From the NCBI GenBank assembly GCA_018241205.1, contig JAFEEI010000106.1, positions 1-32,434 on the forward strand: a stretch of 32,434 nucleotides of DNA, given 5' to 3'. The DNA is from Pseudomonadota bacterium. Lineage in GTDB: Bacteria; Pseudomonadota; Gammaproteobacteria; Burkholderiales; Nitrosomonadaceae. This document shows positions 1 through 8,854 of this stretch, piece after piece (the stretch's first letter is position 1; each line of letters begins with the position of its first letter). The notes below the pieces were generated by a model that saw only the letters and a program-made list of their open reading frames with translations, did no database searches and had not been told where the DNA came from. A program made the position numbers and the translations under genes.

Positions 1-4
1 TTAT

Positions 5-1048
5 TTGATTTCTTTTACCCTTTTGACTTACTTGCCGGCAGAGTTCTTGGTTACCGGTTATGTCATTTTTATCGCTTGGGCTTTAGCCGTTTGTTTTTAT
101 ATCGCATTGCAGTTGCTTGAAGGGAATAAGCCTAAAGCCGCTTTGATTACCTTATTGTGGCTGAGCGCTTCTTATCCGCTGGTCAATTTATCGTTCAGCT
201 TTTGGTACGAAGGTTATGACGATGGCGGCGAGCTGGCTGCGTATGCCAATGATGCACGCTCAGATGTCAATCAGGAATATGTTTACTATAACCAGCACCG
301 GCTGTTGAACAATGCGCTGGATCCGGTCAAACCCGGCATCACGGGGGTTAACGATTTGTTCTTTGTCGGTTTTGGCGCCGATTCCACGCAAGATGTTTTT
401 ATGCGGGAAATTGACCATGTGCAACGTGTCATGACCGAGCGTCTGGGTGTAGCGGAACGCTCCGTCACTTTAGTCAATAACTTGAAAACGCTCGATACGA
501 CACCACTGGCATCGTCCACAAACCTCAGGATTGCACTGCAGCATATCGGCGGCAAAATGAATCGTGACGAAGATGTGGTATTTCTTTATCTAACCAGTCA
601 CGGTTCGATGAGTCATGAGCTTGCTGTAGAAATGTGGCCGCTCGATCTCAATTACATACGCTCGGAAGATATCCAAACATACTTGGATGATGCCGGTATC
701 CGCTGGCGCATTATCCTGATTTCAGCTTGCTATTCCGGCGGTTTTATCAAGGCATTGCAAAACGAACATACTCTGATTTTTACTGCTGCTGCGCCGGACA
801 AGGCATCTTTTGGTTGCGTCAACGAAAATGAATATACTTATTTTGGCGAAGCGCTGTTCAAAAACATGGAAGACAAGCCCTATCAGTTCGTCGAGCACTT
901 TGTTCAGGCGATGGAAAAAATCCGGCAGCGTGAGCTGCACGAAAATCTGATACCGTCGGAGCCGCAATTATTTATTGGCAAGCTGATGAAGGAAAAATTG
1001 AAACTTTTGGAACGGGATATTGCAAAAGCGGCGATTCCCCGGGATTGA
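5..1048 (+). CDS. C13-family (legumain/GPI8-like) cysteine peptidase, membrane-anchored, 5' end cut by window
   Basis: The frame is open to the left edge and begins at a TTG that is probably internal, so the true N-terminus lies outside the window. Two hydrophobic segments at about residues 12-36 and 43-66 suggest a membrane anchor, followed by a soluble domain. That domain has the two catalytic signatures of peptidase clan CD family C13: a His-Gly pair in LTSHGSMSHE and, about 40 residues on, the nucleophile Cys in ISACYSGGF. Eukaryotic members are legumain and GPI8; bacterial members are uncharacterised, so the substrate is unknown. It converges on ubiE. The family call is fairly sure, while role and full length are not. 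Confidence 0.8.
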   Translation: MISFTLLTYLPAEFLVTGYVIFIAWALAVCFYIALQLLEGNKPKAALITLLWLSASYPLVNLSFSFWYEGYDDGGELAAYANDARSDVNQEYVYYNQHRLLNNALDPVKPGITGVNDLFFVGFGADSTQDVFMREIDHVQRVMTERLGVAERSVTLVNNLKTLDTTPLASSTNLRIALQHIGGKMNRDEDVVFLYLTSHGSMSHELAVEMWPLDLNYIRSEDIQTYLDDAGIRWRIILISACYSGGFIKALQNEHTLIFTAAAPDKASFGCVNENEYTYFGEALFKNMEDKPYQFVEHFVQAMEKIRQRELHENLIPSEPQLFIGKLMKEKLKLLERDIAKAAIPRD

Positions 1049-1080
1049 CCGGAAGCCACCGGGGAAATCGTTTGCTTTTA
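1035..1080. terminator. candidate terminator hairpin between C13 peptidase and ubiE
   Basis: An 8-bp perfect GC-rich stem (TTCCCCGG at 1035-1042 with CCGGGGAA at 1059-1066) encloses a 16-nt loop and overlaps the peptidase stop codon. On the + strand it is followed by a T-rich stretch, TCGTTTGCTTTTA. It sits between two convergent genes. The long loop and interrupted T tract make this only moderately convincing. Confidence 0.4.
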
Positions 1081-1081
1081 C

Positions 1082-1816
1082 TTATAACTTATATCCGCGG
1101 TGAAGCGCTACGATACCCGCCGTCATGTTGAAATATTCGACACGCTCAAAGCCTACTTGCTCCATCAATTCCTTTAATTCATTCTGGGAAGGATGCATGC
1201 GGATGGATTCGGCCAAATAACGGTAGCTATCCGCATCATCTGCGAAGACTTTTCCCATAGTGGGAAGTAATTTGAATGAGTATGCATCATAGGCCGGTTG
1301 CAGCGGTTTCCAGACTTTTGAAAACTCCAGCACAATGACAGTTCCTCCCGGTTTAATGACGCGCAGCATTTCCTTGAGAGCGGCATCCTTGCGCGTCATA
1401 TTTCTCAGGCCGAATGCGACGCTTACGCAGTTAAAATAATTATCGGGGAAAGGCAATTTTTCCGCATCACACTGCGCGACGGGTGTCGGCGTGCCTTCGT
1501 CGATCATGCGGTCACGACCGATCGACAGCATGGAATTGTTGATGTCGGTCAGCCAAACCTCGCCGGATTTGCCGACTTTCTGTAAAAAAAGCGCGGTCAG
1601 ATCTCCGGTGCCGCCAGCGATATCCAAAACCTTGTCACCGCGTTTAACACCGCTGACTTCGATGGCAAAACGCTTCCATAAACGGTGCAGGCCTACCGAC
1701 ATCAAGTCGTTCATCAAGTTATAACGCTCCGCTACCGAATGAAACACTTCCGCGACTTTGCCGGCTTTTTCTTCTTCTGCAACGGTGTTAAAGCCAAAAT
1801 GTGTGGTTTTTGTCAT
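1082..1816 (-). CDS. ubiE: UbiE, quinone C-methyltransferase (demethylmenaquinone / 2-methoxy-6-polyprenyl-1,4-benzoquinol methylase)
   Basis: A 244-residue SAM-dependent class I methyltransferase that C-methylates the benzoquinol ring in ubiquinone biosynthesis (and demethylmenaquinol where menaquinone is made). SAM motif I is [10 protein letters not shown] at residues 63-72. Further family signatures are [12 protein letters not shown] near the N-terminus, FGLRNMTRK, and [16 protein letters not shown]. Length matches the family (about 245-250). The frame stays open further upstream, but the ATG at 1816 ([12 protein letters not shown]) is the canonical N-terminus and the extension overlaps the next gene antisense-free but unconserved. 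The DUF971 gene lies directly upstream on the same strand with a 43-bp gap, so the two are probably cotranscribed. Confidence 0.96.
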   Translation of the reverse strand: MTKTTHFGFNTVAEEEKAGKVAEVFHSVAERYNLMNDLMSVGLHRLWKRFAIEVSGVKRGDKVLDIAGGTGDLTALFLQKVGKSGEVWLTDINNSMLSIGRDRMIDEGTPTPVAQCDAEKLPFPDNYFNCVSVAFGLRNMTRKDAALKEMLRVIKPGGTVIVLEFSKVWKPLQPAYDAYSFKLLPTMGKVFADDADSYRYLAESIRMHPSQNELKELMEQVGFERVEYFNMTAGIVALHRGYKL

Positions 1817-1859
1817 GACGGGAATTGGGTTCTCAGGTTGGTTGACGATAGTAAAAAAA

Positions 1860-2270
1860 TTATTTGCAGGAATGACCGGTGTTGCCGGAGCGGATAACGG
1901 GTTCTCTGCTGGCGCCGGCTTCATCCATGCGCTGCAGATAGCGCTGCCACATTGTATCCTGATGGAGACCGAAGTTATACAACAGATCCCATGAATAAAG
2001 CCCGGTGTTATGGCCGTCAGTAAAATTAAGCTGTATGGCATAATTACCAACAGGTTCGATTTTGGTGATGTTGACCATTTTCTTGCCGGTTTGCAACACT
2101 TCTTGTCCAGGACCATGGCCGCTGACTTCGGCGGACGGCGAGTAAACGCGCAGAAACTCGCAGGGAAATTGAAAAGCTTTGCCGTCGGAGAAAGTAATGT
2201 CGAGTATCCTTGATTTTGTGTGCAGCTTAATTTCGGTAGGGTAAGGTGTATCTTTGGTTAAACCGGCCAT
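1860..2270 (-). CDS. DUF971 / gamma-butyrobetaine hydroxylase-like N-terminal domain protein
   Basis: A 136-residue protein made almost entirely of the DUF971 (GBBH-like N-terminal) fold. Recognisable parts are [20 protein letters not shown] near the start, [10 protein letters not shown], and the C-terminal pattern [18 protein letters not shown] with YNFG. No catalytic function is established for stand-alone members; related domains are found in gamma-butyrobetaine hydroxylase and in proteins linked to Fe-S assembly. I chose the ATG at 2270 (MAGLTKDTP) because homologues start this way; a GTG at 2288 would add six residues. It precedes ubiE, an arrangement I recall from other betaproteobacteria. 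Confidence 0.85.
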   Translation of the reverse strand: MAGLTKDTPYPTEIKLHTKSRILDITFSDGKAFQFPCEFLRVYSPSAEVSGHGPGQEVLQTGKKMVNITKIEPVGNYAIQLNFTDGHNTGLYSWDLLYNFGLHQDTMWQRYLQRMDEAGASREPVIRSGNTGHSCK

Positions 2271-2355
2271 AGTGTATCCAATGTTCACGGACTAAAAATT
2301 CATTGACCGCATTGTAGCAAACTGCAGGGGAAAATTGACCGTTCCAGGAGCGTAT

Positions 2356-3078
2356 ATGACTGCAACAATACTGATTGTGGAAGATGAAGCGGCTATACAG
2401 GAGTTGATCACCTATAATCTGCGCCAAGCCGGTTATGAAACGGTTTGTGCGGATAATGCCGAGAAAGCGATGGCGGTTATCAAAGCCGCATTACCCGATT
2501 TGATTTTGCTGGATTGGATGTTGCCCGGAATGAGTGGCATTGAATTTGCGCGCGTTTTGCGGCGCGATGACCGCACCCGGCTGATTCCAATCATTATGCT
2601 GACAGCGCGCACGCAAGAGTTGGACAAGGTGACGGGGCTGGAAATGGGGGCGGATGATTACATCACCAAGCCTTTCTCGCCGCGTGAATTGATTGCCCGC
2701 ATCAACGCCGTGCTGCGCAGGCTGATTCCGGAGGCTTCGGACGAGGTAGTCGAAATTGACGATTTGCGGCTTGAACCGGTTAATCATCGTGTGACGGCCG
2801 GGAATAAGGAAATTGAATTGGGACCAACGGAATATCGTTTGCTGCATTTTATGATGACGCATACCGAGCGGGTTTATTCGCGCAACCAATTACTCGACCG
2901 GGTTTGGGGCGATCATGTGTTTGTCGAAGAACGCACCGTCGATGTGCATATCCGGCGATTACGCAAGGCATTGCAGCCAGCAGGTAAAGATGAATGGATA
3001 CAAACTGTGCGAGGCACAGGTTACCGGTTTTCTGCGCTAGCTGCGCCGCAGGTTAAAGATTCCGGTGCGGAAGTTTAA
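2356..3078 (+). CDS. phoB: PhoB, phosphate regulon response regulator
   Basis: A 240-residue OmpR/PhoB-type DNA-binding response regulator. The receiver domain covers about residues 1-120, with the acidic pocket VEDE at 8-11, phosphoacceptor Asp53 in [11 protein letters not shown], and the conserved Lys in [11 protein letters not shown]. The C-terminal winged helix (about 130-228) ends with the typical [12 protein letters not shown] and TVRGTGYRF motifs. It activates phosphate-starvation genes after phosphorylation by PhoR. The start at 2356 has the ribosome-binding site CAGGAG five bases upstream. phoR follows after 50 bp, so the two probably form one operon. I saw no obvious Pho box in the short upstream region. 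Confidence 0.93.
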   Translation: MTATILIVEDEAAIQELITYNLRQAGYETVCADNAEKAMAVIKAALPDLILLDWMLPGMSGIEFARVLRRDDRTRLIPIIMLTARTQELDKVTGLEMGADDYITKPFSPRELIARINAVLRRLIPEASDEVVEIDDLRLEPVNHRVTAGNKEIELGPTEYRLLHFMMTHTERVYSRNQLLDRVWGDHVFVEERTVDVHIRRLRKALQPAGKDEWIQTVRGTGYRFSALAAPQVKDSGAEV

Positions 3079-3128
3079 GCCATTCTCCGGCTTTCTTCCG
3101 CGCAATCACTTTTTCCAGGGTTTATTCA

Positions 3129-4433
3129 GTGTCTGATATTTGGCAACGATCTTCTAATATTCTGTTCATCATCTTTATTACCGCAGTGTTGTGGATGATT
3201 CTTGGCAGCGTAAATGCATTGATCTTTTTTGGCGTAGCGATGCTTTGGATGGTATTTCATCATATCCGCCATATCGTCGCGCTGGAACGCTGGTTACAGT
3301 TGTCCGATCATTCTCCTGCCAGTATTCCGGCCGGATCCGGTGCCTGGGACGATGTATTCGCTCATTTGGCACGCTACGTGCGCCAGCATAGTCAAAGCCG
3401 GGAATTGTTAAGCTTGGCACTGGAACGGATGCGTAGCGTTACTTCAGCGATGCCGGATGGCATCGTTATTCTGGATGAGCATGACCGGATTGAGTGGTGT
3501 AATCCGGTGGCCGAGCAACATTTGGGAATCGATCTTACGTTGGATGCCGGGCAGCAGATTACCTATCTGGTGAGACAAATACCGTTCGTCGCGTATTTGG
3601 CTGCACGGCAATTCAGCAATCCTCTGATTCTGAAACAAACGCGCCAGCAAGGCATGATCGTTTCGTTGCAACTGGTGCCGTACGGTTATAACCAGAAGCT
3701 TCTGATCAGCCGGGATATTACCCGGTTTGAAAAAATAGAAACCATGCGGCGCGACTTTATCGCCAATGTTTCGCACGAATTGCGCACGCCGCTGACAGTC
3801 ATCGGCGGATTTCTTGAAACCTTATCGGCCGATGAAAACGTGAATACTGGCTTCAATAAGCGCGCTCTGGCATTGATGACGGAGCAGGCGACTCGTATGC
3901 AGCGCTTGGTTGAAGATCTGCTGATTTTGTCGCGTTTGGAAAATGAGCAAAATAAAGCGAGCGAAAAGCCGGTGGACGTAGTCAACCTGCTACGCGATGT
4001 TTTACAGGATGCGGAGTCACTCAGCTCGGGCCGTCATCAAATAAAATTGAATATCGCAACACAAGACCGGCTGCTGGGAAATGAGGAAGAATTGCGCAGT
4101 GCATTTGGAAACTTGATCAGCAACGCCATCCGCTACACCCCGGATAGCGGTGAAATCTCGATCAATTGGGAGAAGCGCGGCGAACAGGGCGTATTCTTCG
4201 TGCAAGATAGCGGCATCGGCATAGAACCGGAGCACATCCCGCGTTTAACCGAGCGTTTTTATCGCATCGATAGCAGCCGCTCGCGGGAAACCGGTGGAAC
4301 CGGATTGGGGCTGGCGATCGTCAAGCATGTACTGAACCGGCACGAAGCGCGCCTCGAAATTACCAGTCAGATAGGAAGAGGCAGCCGGTTTACCATCTGG
4401 TTTCCTGCCAAGCGGTTACTAGCGGTGGACTAG
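3129..4433 (+). CDS. phoR: PhoR, phosphate regulon sensor histidine kinase
   Basis: A 434-residue inner-membrane sensor kinase with a GTG start. Two closely spaced hydrophobic helices (about 9-28 and 29-46) form the N-terminal hairpin typical of PhoR, which lacks a large periplasmic sensor. A PAS domain follows (about 95-200; MPDGIVILDEHDRIEWCNP), then HisKA with phosphorylatable His216 in FIANVSHELRTPL, then an ATPase domain with N box GNLISNAIRYTP, G1 box VQDSGIGIEPEH and G2 box GGTGLGLAIVKH. It phosphorylates PhoB, encoded just upstream. Identity as PhoR rests on the domain order plus the partner. Confidence 0.93.
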   Translation: MSDIWQRSSNILFIIFITAVLWMILGSVNALIFFGVAMLWMVFHHIRHIVALERWLQLSDHSPASIPAGSGAWDDVFAHLARYVRQHSQSRELLSLALERMRSVTSAMPDGIVILDEHDRIEWCNPVAEQHLGIDLTLDAGQQITYLVRQIPFVAYLAARQFSNPLILKQTRQQGMIVSLQLVPYGYNQKLLISRDITRFEKIETMRRDFIANVSHELRTPLTVIGGFLETLSADENVNTGFNKRALALMTEQATRMQRLVEDLLILSRLENEQNKASEKPVDVVNLLRDVLQDAESLSSGRHQIKLNIATQDRLLGNEEELRSAFGNLISNAIRYTPDSGEISINWEKRGEQGVFFVQDSGIGIEPEHIPRLTERFYRIDSSRSRETGGTGLGLAIVKHVLNRHEARLEITSQIGRGSRFTIWFPAKRLLAVD

Positions 4434-4515
4434 TAGCTGTATCGTATTCACCCGCCAGAGTCCAGCGGATGAGCTTCTGGTTACGGTTTCTTTACAGCTG
4501 ATTACCCGGCTGCCG

Positions 4516-4899
4516 CTATCGGATTACAGTCGTACCCCAGTTATGATTGATCTTGGCTTTGTTTAGAGTGGAATTTGCTTGATCGGCAGCCATTCTTTTG
4601 TGTAAATCGGCCTTCTTCAAGAATTGGCGTAAAATTTTCTCGTATTCGCGAATATTGGCGGACGAATGCGATTTAATATCTTGCCCTTGCCGGCCAAAGT
4701 AGTAGGGATGCATTTCGTATTGTTCAAGTAAAGCTTTATTTTGCTGGAGCTTTACTTTTGTCTCATCGGCTAGGTTTTCGTAATACTGTGCCAGTGCGGC
4801 ATGATCGTTTTCATCGATACCCTCGACAGCGATTGCGGGCGTGGCAAGAAAACTAACGACGGCTAAAAATATTGCGGGGATTGATTTTGATATTTGCAT
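4516..4899 (-). CDS. small secreted protein of unknown function
   Basis: A 127-residue protein with a clear Sec signal peptide (positive MQISKS, hydrophobic core to about residue 20, cleavage near ATPAIA-VEG). The mature part is mostly helical and charged, with HAALAQYYENLADETK and SANIREYEKILRQFLKKADLHKRMA. This suggests a periplasmic helical bundle or coiled coil. No cysteines are present in the mature chain. The ATG at 4899 follows a strong ribosome-binding site (TTGGAGGG) and gives the signal peptide; the frame continues to 4962 without a better start. I recall similar short helical proteins in nitrifiers but cannot name a family. A 10-bp inverted repeat lies just upstream. Confidence 0.72.
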   Translation of the reverse strand: MQISKSIPAIFLAVVSFLATPAIAVEGIDENDHAALAQYYENLADETKVKLQQNKALLEQYEMHPYYFGRQGQDIKSHSSANIREYEKILRQFLKKADLHKRMAADQANSTLNKAKINHNWGTTVIR

Positions 4900-4922
4900 G
4901 ATCAGTACCCTCCAAGGATGAA

Positions 4923-4946
4923 CGTGCGATACCATCGTATCGCACG
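4923..4946 (-). promoter_or_regulatory. perfect 10-bp inverted repeat in the leader of the secreted-protein gene
   Basis: CGTGCGATAC at 4923-4932 and its exact complement GTATCGCACG at 4937-4946 are separated by only 4 nt. The repeat ends about 23 nt before the ATG at 4899 and just upstream of its GGAGG. It has no T tract, so it is not a normal terminator. It could be a 5'-UTR hairpin stabilising the mRNA or masking the ribosome-binding site, or a dimeric repressor operator. The repeat is directly visible; the function is inferred. Confidence 0.55.
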
Positions 4947-5071
4947 CGGGGGGTATGCGCATATTGGGGAAAACTTGGTTTTTATCTAATGATTTCGACT
5001 AGATATGGCTTGAGCAATTGAATTACATTATCAGGGGTTTGATTAGGGAGTGAACATGTTCGCATCGATCG

Positions 5072-5896
5072 TTAATGTTTTTTACTTTTCCGCTGATTAT
5101 TTCTTAAGCCACCGGATGTTTGCCGCTTAGACCACATCAACACGGCGATTCCCGCCACAATCATCGGGATCGATAACCACTGGCCCATGGTAATTCCGAG
5201 TGTCATCACGCCCATGAAACCATCTTCCGGTTCGCGGAAGAATTCCGCGAATGAGCGCAACACGCCATAGCCAATCATGAACATACCGGTGACTGCGCCG
5301 GTTGCGCGCGGTTTGGACGAATAAATCCAGATAAAGATAAACAGCAGCACACCTTCGAGCGCAAATTGATACAACTGGGAAGGATGGCGCGGGAATTCAT
5401 CGACATACGGAAAAACCATGCCCCACGGTACATCGGTGTGCCGTCCCCAGAGTTCACCGTTGATGAAATTGCCGATGCGGCCGGCGGCCAATCCCGGCGG
5501 GATCAATGGAGTAACGAAGTCGGTGACGGCGAGCCAGGAGAGTTTGTATTTGCGCGCTAGTAGCATCATGGCAGCGAAAACGCCGAGAAAACCGCCGTGA
5601 AACGACATGCCGCCTTCCCAGATGGCAAAAATGTGCAACGGGTGCTCCAGGTAGTAACCGAATTGATAGAACAGCACATGTCCCAGCCGTCCGCCCAAAA
5701 TCACGCCGAGCATGCCGTAGAACAGCGCATCGTCGAGCATTTCATAAGTGAAAGCCGAATGCGGATTGTGTTTGATGCGATACCGTCCGAGCAGAACGAA
5801 GAACGTGAAACCCAGCAAATACATCAATCCGTACCAATGAATGGAAAGCGGTCCGATGGTGATGGCGACGGGATCAATTTGCGGGTGAACGAACAT
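5072..5896 (-). CDS. lgt: Lgt, prolipoprotein diacylglyceryl transferase
   Basis: A 274-residue polytopic inner-membrane enzyme that transfers diacylglycerol from phosphatidylglycerol to the lipobox cysteine of prolipoproteins, the first step of lipoprotein maturation. The Lgt signature [14 protein letters not shown] starts at residue 139, with the catalytic-region His at residue 100 in MSFHGGFLG. Other conserved parts are [13 protein letters not shown] near the N-terminus and the PHPSQLY-like motif [13 protein letters not shown]. Length is normal. The start at 5896 (MFVHPQIDP) is canonical; the frame extends upstream into the promoter region. It is divergent from ilvD, with about 100 bp between the two starts. 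Confidence 0.96.
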   Translation of the reverse strand: MFVHPQIDPVAITIGPLSIHWYGLMYLLGFTFFVLLGRYRIKHNPHSAFTYEMLDDALFYGMLGVILGGRLGHVLFYQFGYYLEHPLHIFAIWEGGMSFHGGFLGVFAAMMLLARKYKLSWLAVTDFVTPLIPPGLAAGRIGNFINGELWGRHTDVPWGMVFPYVDEFPRHPSQLYQFALEGVLLFIFIWIYSSKPRATGAVTGMFMIGYGVLRSFAEFFREPEDGFMGVMTLGITMGQWLSIPMIVAGIAVLMWSKRQTSGGLRNNQRKSKKH

Positions 5897-5929
5897 AGTT
5901 TCGGCCTTATTTACGGTAAAATAGCGGGC

Positions 5930-5938
5930 ATTATACCA
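5930..5938 (-). promoter_or_regulatory. candidate extended -10 promoter for lgt
   Basis: Read on the minus strand, the sequence is TGGTATAAT: a perfect TATAAT hexamer preceded by the TGn of an extended -10. Transcription would start near 5923, giving a leader of about 27 nt before the lgt ATG at 5896. No good -35 is visible at 16-18 bp, as is common for extended -10 promoters. Confidence 0.45.
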
Positions 5939-5995
5939 AGTGCGTTGCGTACGCCTGGTCATAAAATTGTATTTTTATCTTATTCAGGAGCAAGC

Positions 5996-7669
5996 ATGCC
6001 AGACAATAAACGGAGCCAGATTATCACCCAAGGGACACAACACGCACCCAGCCGCGCCATGTTGCGCGCGGTCGGCTTCAGCGATGGGGATTTTAACAAG
6101 CCGATTATCGGCGTGGCTAACGGTTATTCGACGATTACGCCGTGCAATAAAGGTCTCAACGATCTGTCATTGAAAGCCGAATCGGCGCTCAGGAAGGCGG
6201 GAGCGATGCCGCAGATGTTCGGCACCATCACGGTATCGGACGGTATTTCGATGGGCACCGAAGGCATGAAATATTCGCTGGTGTCACGTGAAGTGATCGC
6301 CGACTCGATTGAAACCTGCGTGCAGGGCGGAAGCATGGACGGTGTGATCGCCATCGGCGGTTGCGATAAAAATATGCCGGGTGCGATGATCGCGATTGCG
6401 CGTATGAATGTGCCGGCGATTTTTGTCTACGGTGGTACGATCAAGCCGGGGCACTATAAAAATCAGGATCTGACGGTAGTCAGCGTATTCGAGGCGGTAG
6501 GGCAGCACAGCGCGCATAAGATCGACGATGAGGAATTGCTGCAGATCGAACGGCATGCGTGCCCCGGTGCTGGTTCGTGCGGCGGTATGTATACCGCCAA
6601 CACCATGTCATCCGCGTTCGAAGCGATGGGTATGAGTCTGCCATATTCTTCCACGATGTCCGCGGAAGATGACGAGAAGTCGATCAGCGCCGGGCAATCC
6701 GCCGAAGCGTTGGTGCATGCCATCAAAAAACAGATTCTGCCGCGCGACATCATCACACGCCAATCGATTGAAAATGCCGTTGCCGTGATCATGGCGGTGG
6801 GCGGTTCGACCAATGCGATCCTGCATTTTCTGGCGATTGCGCATGCCGCTGAAATCGAATGGAACATAGACGATTTCGAGCGGATGCGTGCTAAAGTGCC
6901 GGTATTGTGCGACCTGAAACCATCCGGATGTTACGTGGCCGCCGATTTGCATCAAGCCGGCGGTATTCCGCAAGTGATGAAAATGCTGCTGAATCATGGG
7001 TTGCTGCACGGCGATTGCATCACCATCAGCGGACAAACCATTGCGGAAGTACTGAAAGATATTCCCGATACACCGCGCGCCGGTCAACATGTGATCCGGC
7101 AATGGGATCATCCGATGTACGCCCAAGGTCATCTGGCGATTCTGAAGGGCAATTTGTCGACCGAAGGGTGCGTGGCGAAAATTTCCGGTATCAAGAACCC
7201 GAAAATTACCGGACCTGCGCGCGTGTTTGAATCGGAAGAAACCTGCATGACGGCGATTCTGGCGCGCAAAATCCAGCCGGGAGATGTCGTGGTGATCCGT
7301 TACGAAGGGCCGAAGGGCGGTCCGGGCATGCGGGAAATGTTGTCGCCGACCGCCGCGCTGATCGGCGAAGGGTTGGGTGACTCCGTCGGCTTGATCACCG
7401 ACGGCCGTTTTTCCGGCGGCACTTACGGCATGGTGGTCGGGCATGTGGCGCCAGAAGCCTTTGTCGGCGGCACCATTGCATTGGTGCAGGAAGGCGATTC
7501 GATTACCATCGACGCCGAACAACGGCTGCTGCAATTGAATGTGCCGGACAATGTGCTGGCGCAACGCCGTGCTACCTGGCAACCGCCGCAACCGCGATAT
7601 ACGCGCGGGGTACTGGCGAAATATGCGCAACTGGTTTCCAGTGCGAGCATGGGTGCGATAACGGATTAG
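5996..7669 (+). CDS. ilvD: IlvD, dihydroxy-acid dehydratase
   Basis: A 557-residue Fe-S dehydratase converting 2,3-dihydroxy-isovalerate and 2,3-dihydroxy-3-methylvalerate to the 2-keto acids of valine and isoleucine synthesis. The three cluster cysteines are in their conserved settings: Cys50 ([12 protein letters not shown]), Cys123 ([11 protein letters not shown]) and Cys195 ([16 protein letters not shown]). The C-terminal domain carries [12 protein letters not shown] and [11 protein letters not shown]. Length fits the short, plant/cyanobacterial-type IlvD rather than the longer E. coli form. The ATG at 5996 has CAGGAG seven bases upstream; the frame is open on the left back to 5597 antisense to lgt, but that part is not coding. 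Large open frames antisense to this gene are shadows. Confidence 0.97.
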   Translation: MPDNKRSQIITQGTQHAPSRAMLRAVGFSDGDFNKPIIGVANGYSTITPCNKGLNDLSLKAESALRKAGAMPQMFGTITVSDGISMGTEGMKYSLVSREVIADSIETCVQGGSMDGVIAIGGCDKNMPGAMIAIARMNVPAIFVYGGTIKPGHYKNQDLTVVSVFEAVGQHSAHKIDDEELLQIERHACPGAGSCGGMYTANTMSSAFEAMGMSLPYSSTMSAEDDEKSISAGQSAEALVHAIKKQILPRDIITRQSIENAVAVIMAVGGSTNAILHFLAIAHAAEIEWNIDDFERMRAKVPVLCDLKPSGCYVAADLHQAGGIPQVMKMLLNHGLLHGDCITISGQTIAEVLKDIPDTPRAGQHVIRQWDHPMYAQGHLAILKGNLSTEGCVAKISGIKNPKITGPARVFESEETCMTAILARKIQPGDVVVIRYEGPKGGPGMREMLSPTAALIGEGLGDSVGLITDGRFSGGTYGMVVGHVAPEAFVGGTIALVQEGDSITIDAEQRLLQLNVPDNVLAQRRATWQPPQPRYTRGVLAKYAQLVSSASMGAITD

Positions 7670-7880
7670 CTTCAGCAAAGCCGGTTCCGGATTGATCATC
7701 GCTTGAATCGGCAGCGCTGACCTGGGAAAGTCTGATCTGACTTCTCCGGTTTATTGGAACTAAATAATTTACCCCTAAGTCTCAGCAACGCAGTATCATC
7801 AGAGTCAGCAGCAAGGCTGGTAAGCATTGGGGCATGGATGGCGACAATTGCATGCCGGTTTCACAAGCTTACAGGAATTG

Positions 7881-7909
7881 CTGCAAGTCTGTTAAGTTCG
7901 GGTTAGAAT
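7881..7909 (+). promoter_or_regulatory. weak candidate promoter for the cytochrome c gene
   Basis: CTGCAA (7881-7886) and TAGAAT (7904-7909) are spaced by 17 bp and would give a leader of about 28 nt. A better hexamer, TATAAT, lies at 7921-7926, but it would start the transcript inside the ribosome-binding site. Either could be used; only primer-extension-type data would tell. Nothing else was recognised in the 274-bp gap after ilvD. Confidence 0.3.
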
Positions 7910-7943
7910 ATCAACCCTTTTATAATTTTTATAAGGAAGAGAT

Positions 7944-8255
7944 ATGAAAAAAGTTTTAATTGGAGCAGTTGCTGCGTCTGCCATTTTATTAGCTGGTGTT
8001 GCTCAAGCTAACGCTGATTTGGCAAAAAGCAGTGGATGTTTGAATTGCCATAATGTAGACACCAAACTGGTTGGCCCGGCTCTGAAAGATGTTGCTGGTA
8101 AATACGCAGGTCAAGCTGATGCTTCTGCATACCTGACAGATAAAATATTAAAAGGAAGTAACGGTGTTTGGGGCCCGATCCCAATGCCGCCAAATGCTAA
8201 CGTTAGCCCGGAAAATGCTAAAGCGTTAGCTGACTTTATTCTGACCCTGAAGTAA
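7944..8255 (+). CDS. periplasmic class I cytochrome c (c-552 / c-551 type)
   Basis: A 103-residue precursor with a Sec signal peptide cleaved near AQANA-DLAK, leaving a mature cytochrome of about 80 residues. The haem-binding motif is CLNCH at 32-36 and the axial methionine is Met81 in GPIPMPPN; GPALKDVAGKYAG is a further hallmark of the c-551/c-552 family. The mature sequence closely resembles Nitrosomonas cytochrome c-552, the soluble carrier that takes electrons from the ammonia-oxidation chain to terminal oxidases and nitrite/NO reductases. The gene has a strong AAGGAAGAG ribosome-binding site and a dedicated terminator. Its codons look plainer and more AT-rich than those of its neighbours, as expected for a highly expressed gene. 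Confidence 0.95.
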   Translation: MKKVLIGAVAASAILLAGVAQANADLAKSSGCLNCHNVDTKLVGPALKDVAGKYAGQADASAYLTDKILKGSNGVWGPIPMPPNANVSPENAKALADFILTLK

Positions 8256-8272
8256 TTCTTTCTGAATTCAGG

Positions 8273-8303
8273 AAAGCCGACGCCTAATAACGTCGGCTTT
8301 TTA
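8273..8303 (+). terminator. Rho-independent terminator after the cytochrome c gene
   Basis: A perfect 10-bp stem (AAAGCCGACG at 8273-8282 with CGTCGGCTTT at 8291-8300) and an 8-nt loop are followed by TTTTTATTT. It lies 17 bp past the cytochrome stop codon. This is the clearest intrinsic terminator in the window. Confidence 0.9.
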
Positions 8304-8352
8304 TTTGCATCAAAACAAAATTTGCAACAAATCCGAATTTGCCGGAGGCGTG

Positions 8353-8769
8353 ATGAGAACTCGTATTAAATGGAAAGGGAATGTCAGCTTTCTGGCAGAA
8401 TCTGGCAGTGGTCATTCGGTTTTGATGGACGGCGCGCCGGATGCCGGTGGACAGAATCTTGGGCCGAGGCCAATGGAAATGTTGCTGATGGGATTGGGTG
8501 GTTGCACTTCATTCGACGTGGTGCTGATTCTGAGAAAAAGCCGTCAGGATATCACCGATTGCGTCGTTGAAATCGAGGCCGAGCGCGCGCCGGTGGATCC
8601 GAAAGTATTCACCGATATTCATTTGCACTTCGTTATTACCGGGCACAATCTGAATCCGCAAACGGTTGAGCGCGCTATTAATTTGTCCGCAGAAAAATAT
8701 TGCTCGGCTTCCATCATGCTGAAGCAGACAGTAAATATAACGCACGATTTTGAGATCGTTGCTGCTTGA
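8353..8769 (+). CDS. OsmC/YhfA-family protein
   Basis: A 138-residue OsmC-fold protein. Family features are the redox cysteine in MGLGGCTSFDVVLILRKSRQ, a second cysteine in EKYCSASIMLKQT, and the IVEIEAERA-like strand CVVEIEAERAP between them. OsmC-type proteins reduce organic hydroperoxides; the YhfA branch, which this resembles by length and by DAGGQNLGPRPMEMLLMG, is less well characterised. The ATG at 8353 has GGAGG seven bases upstream and is the natural start. It is separated from the cytochrome gene by that gene's terminator and is convergent with the HDOD gene. Confidence 0.88.
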   Translation: MRTRIKWKGNVSFLAESGSGHSVLMDGAPDAGGQNLGPRPMEMLLMGLGGCTSFDVVLILRKSRQDITDCVVEIEAERAPVDPKVFTDIHLHFVITGHNLNPQTVERAINLSAEKYCSASIMLKQTVNITHDFEIVAA

Positions 8770-8834
8770 TAATTTTTGTGCGCCGTTTGCTTGCACCGGC
8801 AACTAATAGAATCATATAGAAGTTCCAGGTTGAC

Positions 8835-8854
8835 AAAAAATTCATGGATTTTTT
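8835..8854. terminator. possible bidirectional A/T hairpin between convergent genes
   Basis: AAAAAAT (8835-8841) and ATTTTTT (8848-8854) pair around a 6-nt loop, giving an all-A/T stem with T runs on both strands. It sits between the convergent OsmC-like and HDOD genes and touches the latter's stop codon. The stem is weak, so the call is tentative. Confidence 0.3.

Noticed and set aside
1817..2116. N-terminal extension of ubiE by 100 codons
   Set aside because: It overlaps the DUF971 gene in another frame and has no UbiE homology; the ATG at 1816 matches the family start.
5597..5995. N-terminal extension of ilvD by 133 codons
   Set aside because: The extension runs antisense to lgt. The ATG at 5996 has a good ribosome-binding site and gives the normal IlvD length.
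6608..7699. 363-codon open frame antisense to ilvD
   Set aside because: It lies wholly opposite a conserved enzyme with intact motifs. Its His/Arg-rich translation is typical of the complement of GC-biased codons, and it resembles no family.
7834..7947. 37-codon ORF whose TGA overlaps the cytochrome c ATG
   Set aside because: It crosses the probable promoter and ribosome-binding site and has no ribosome-binding site of its own, so it is most likely chance.
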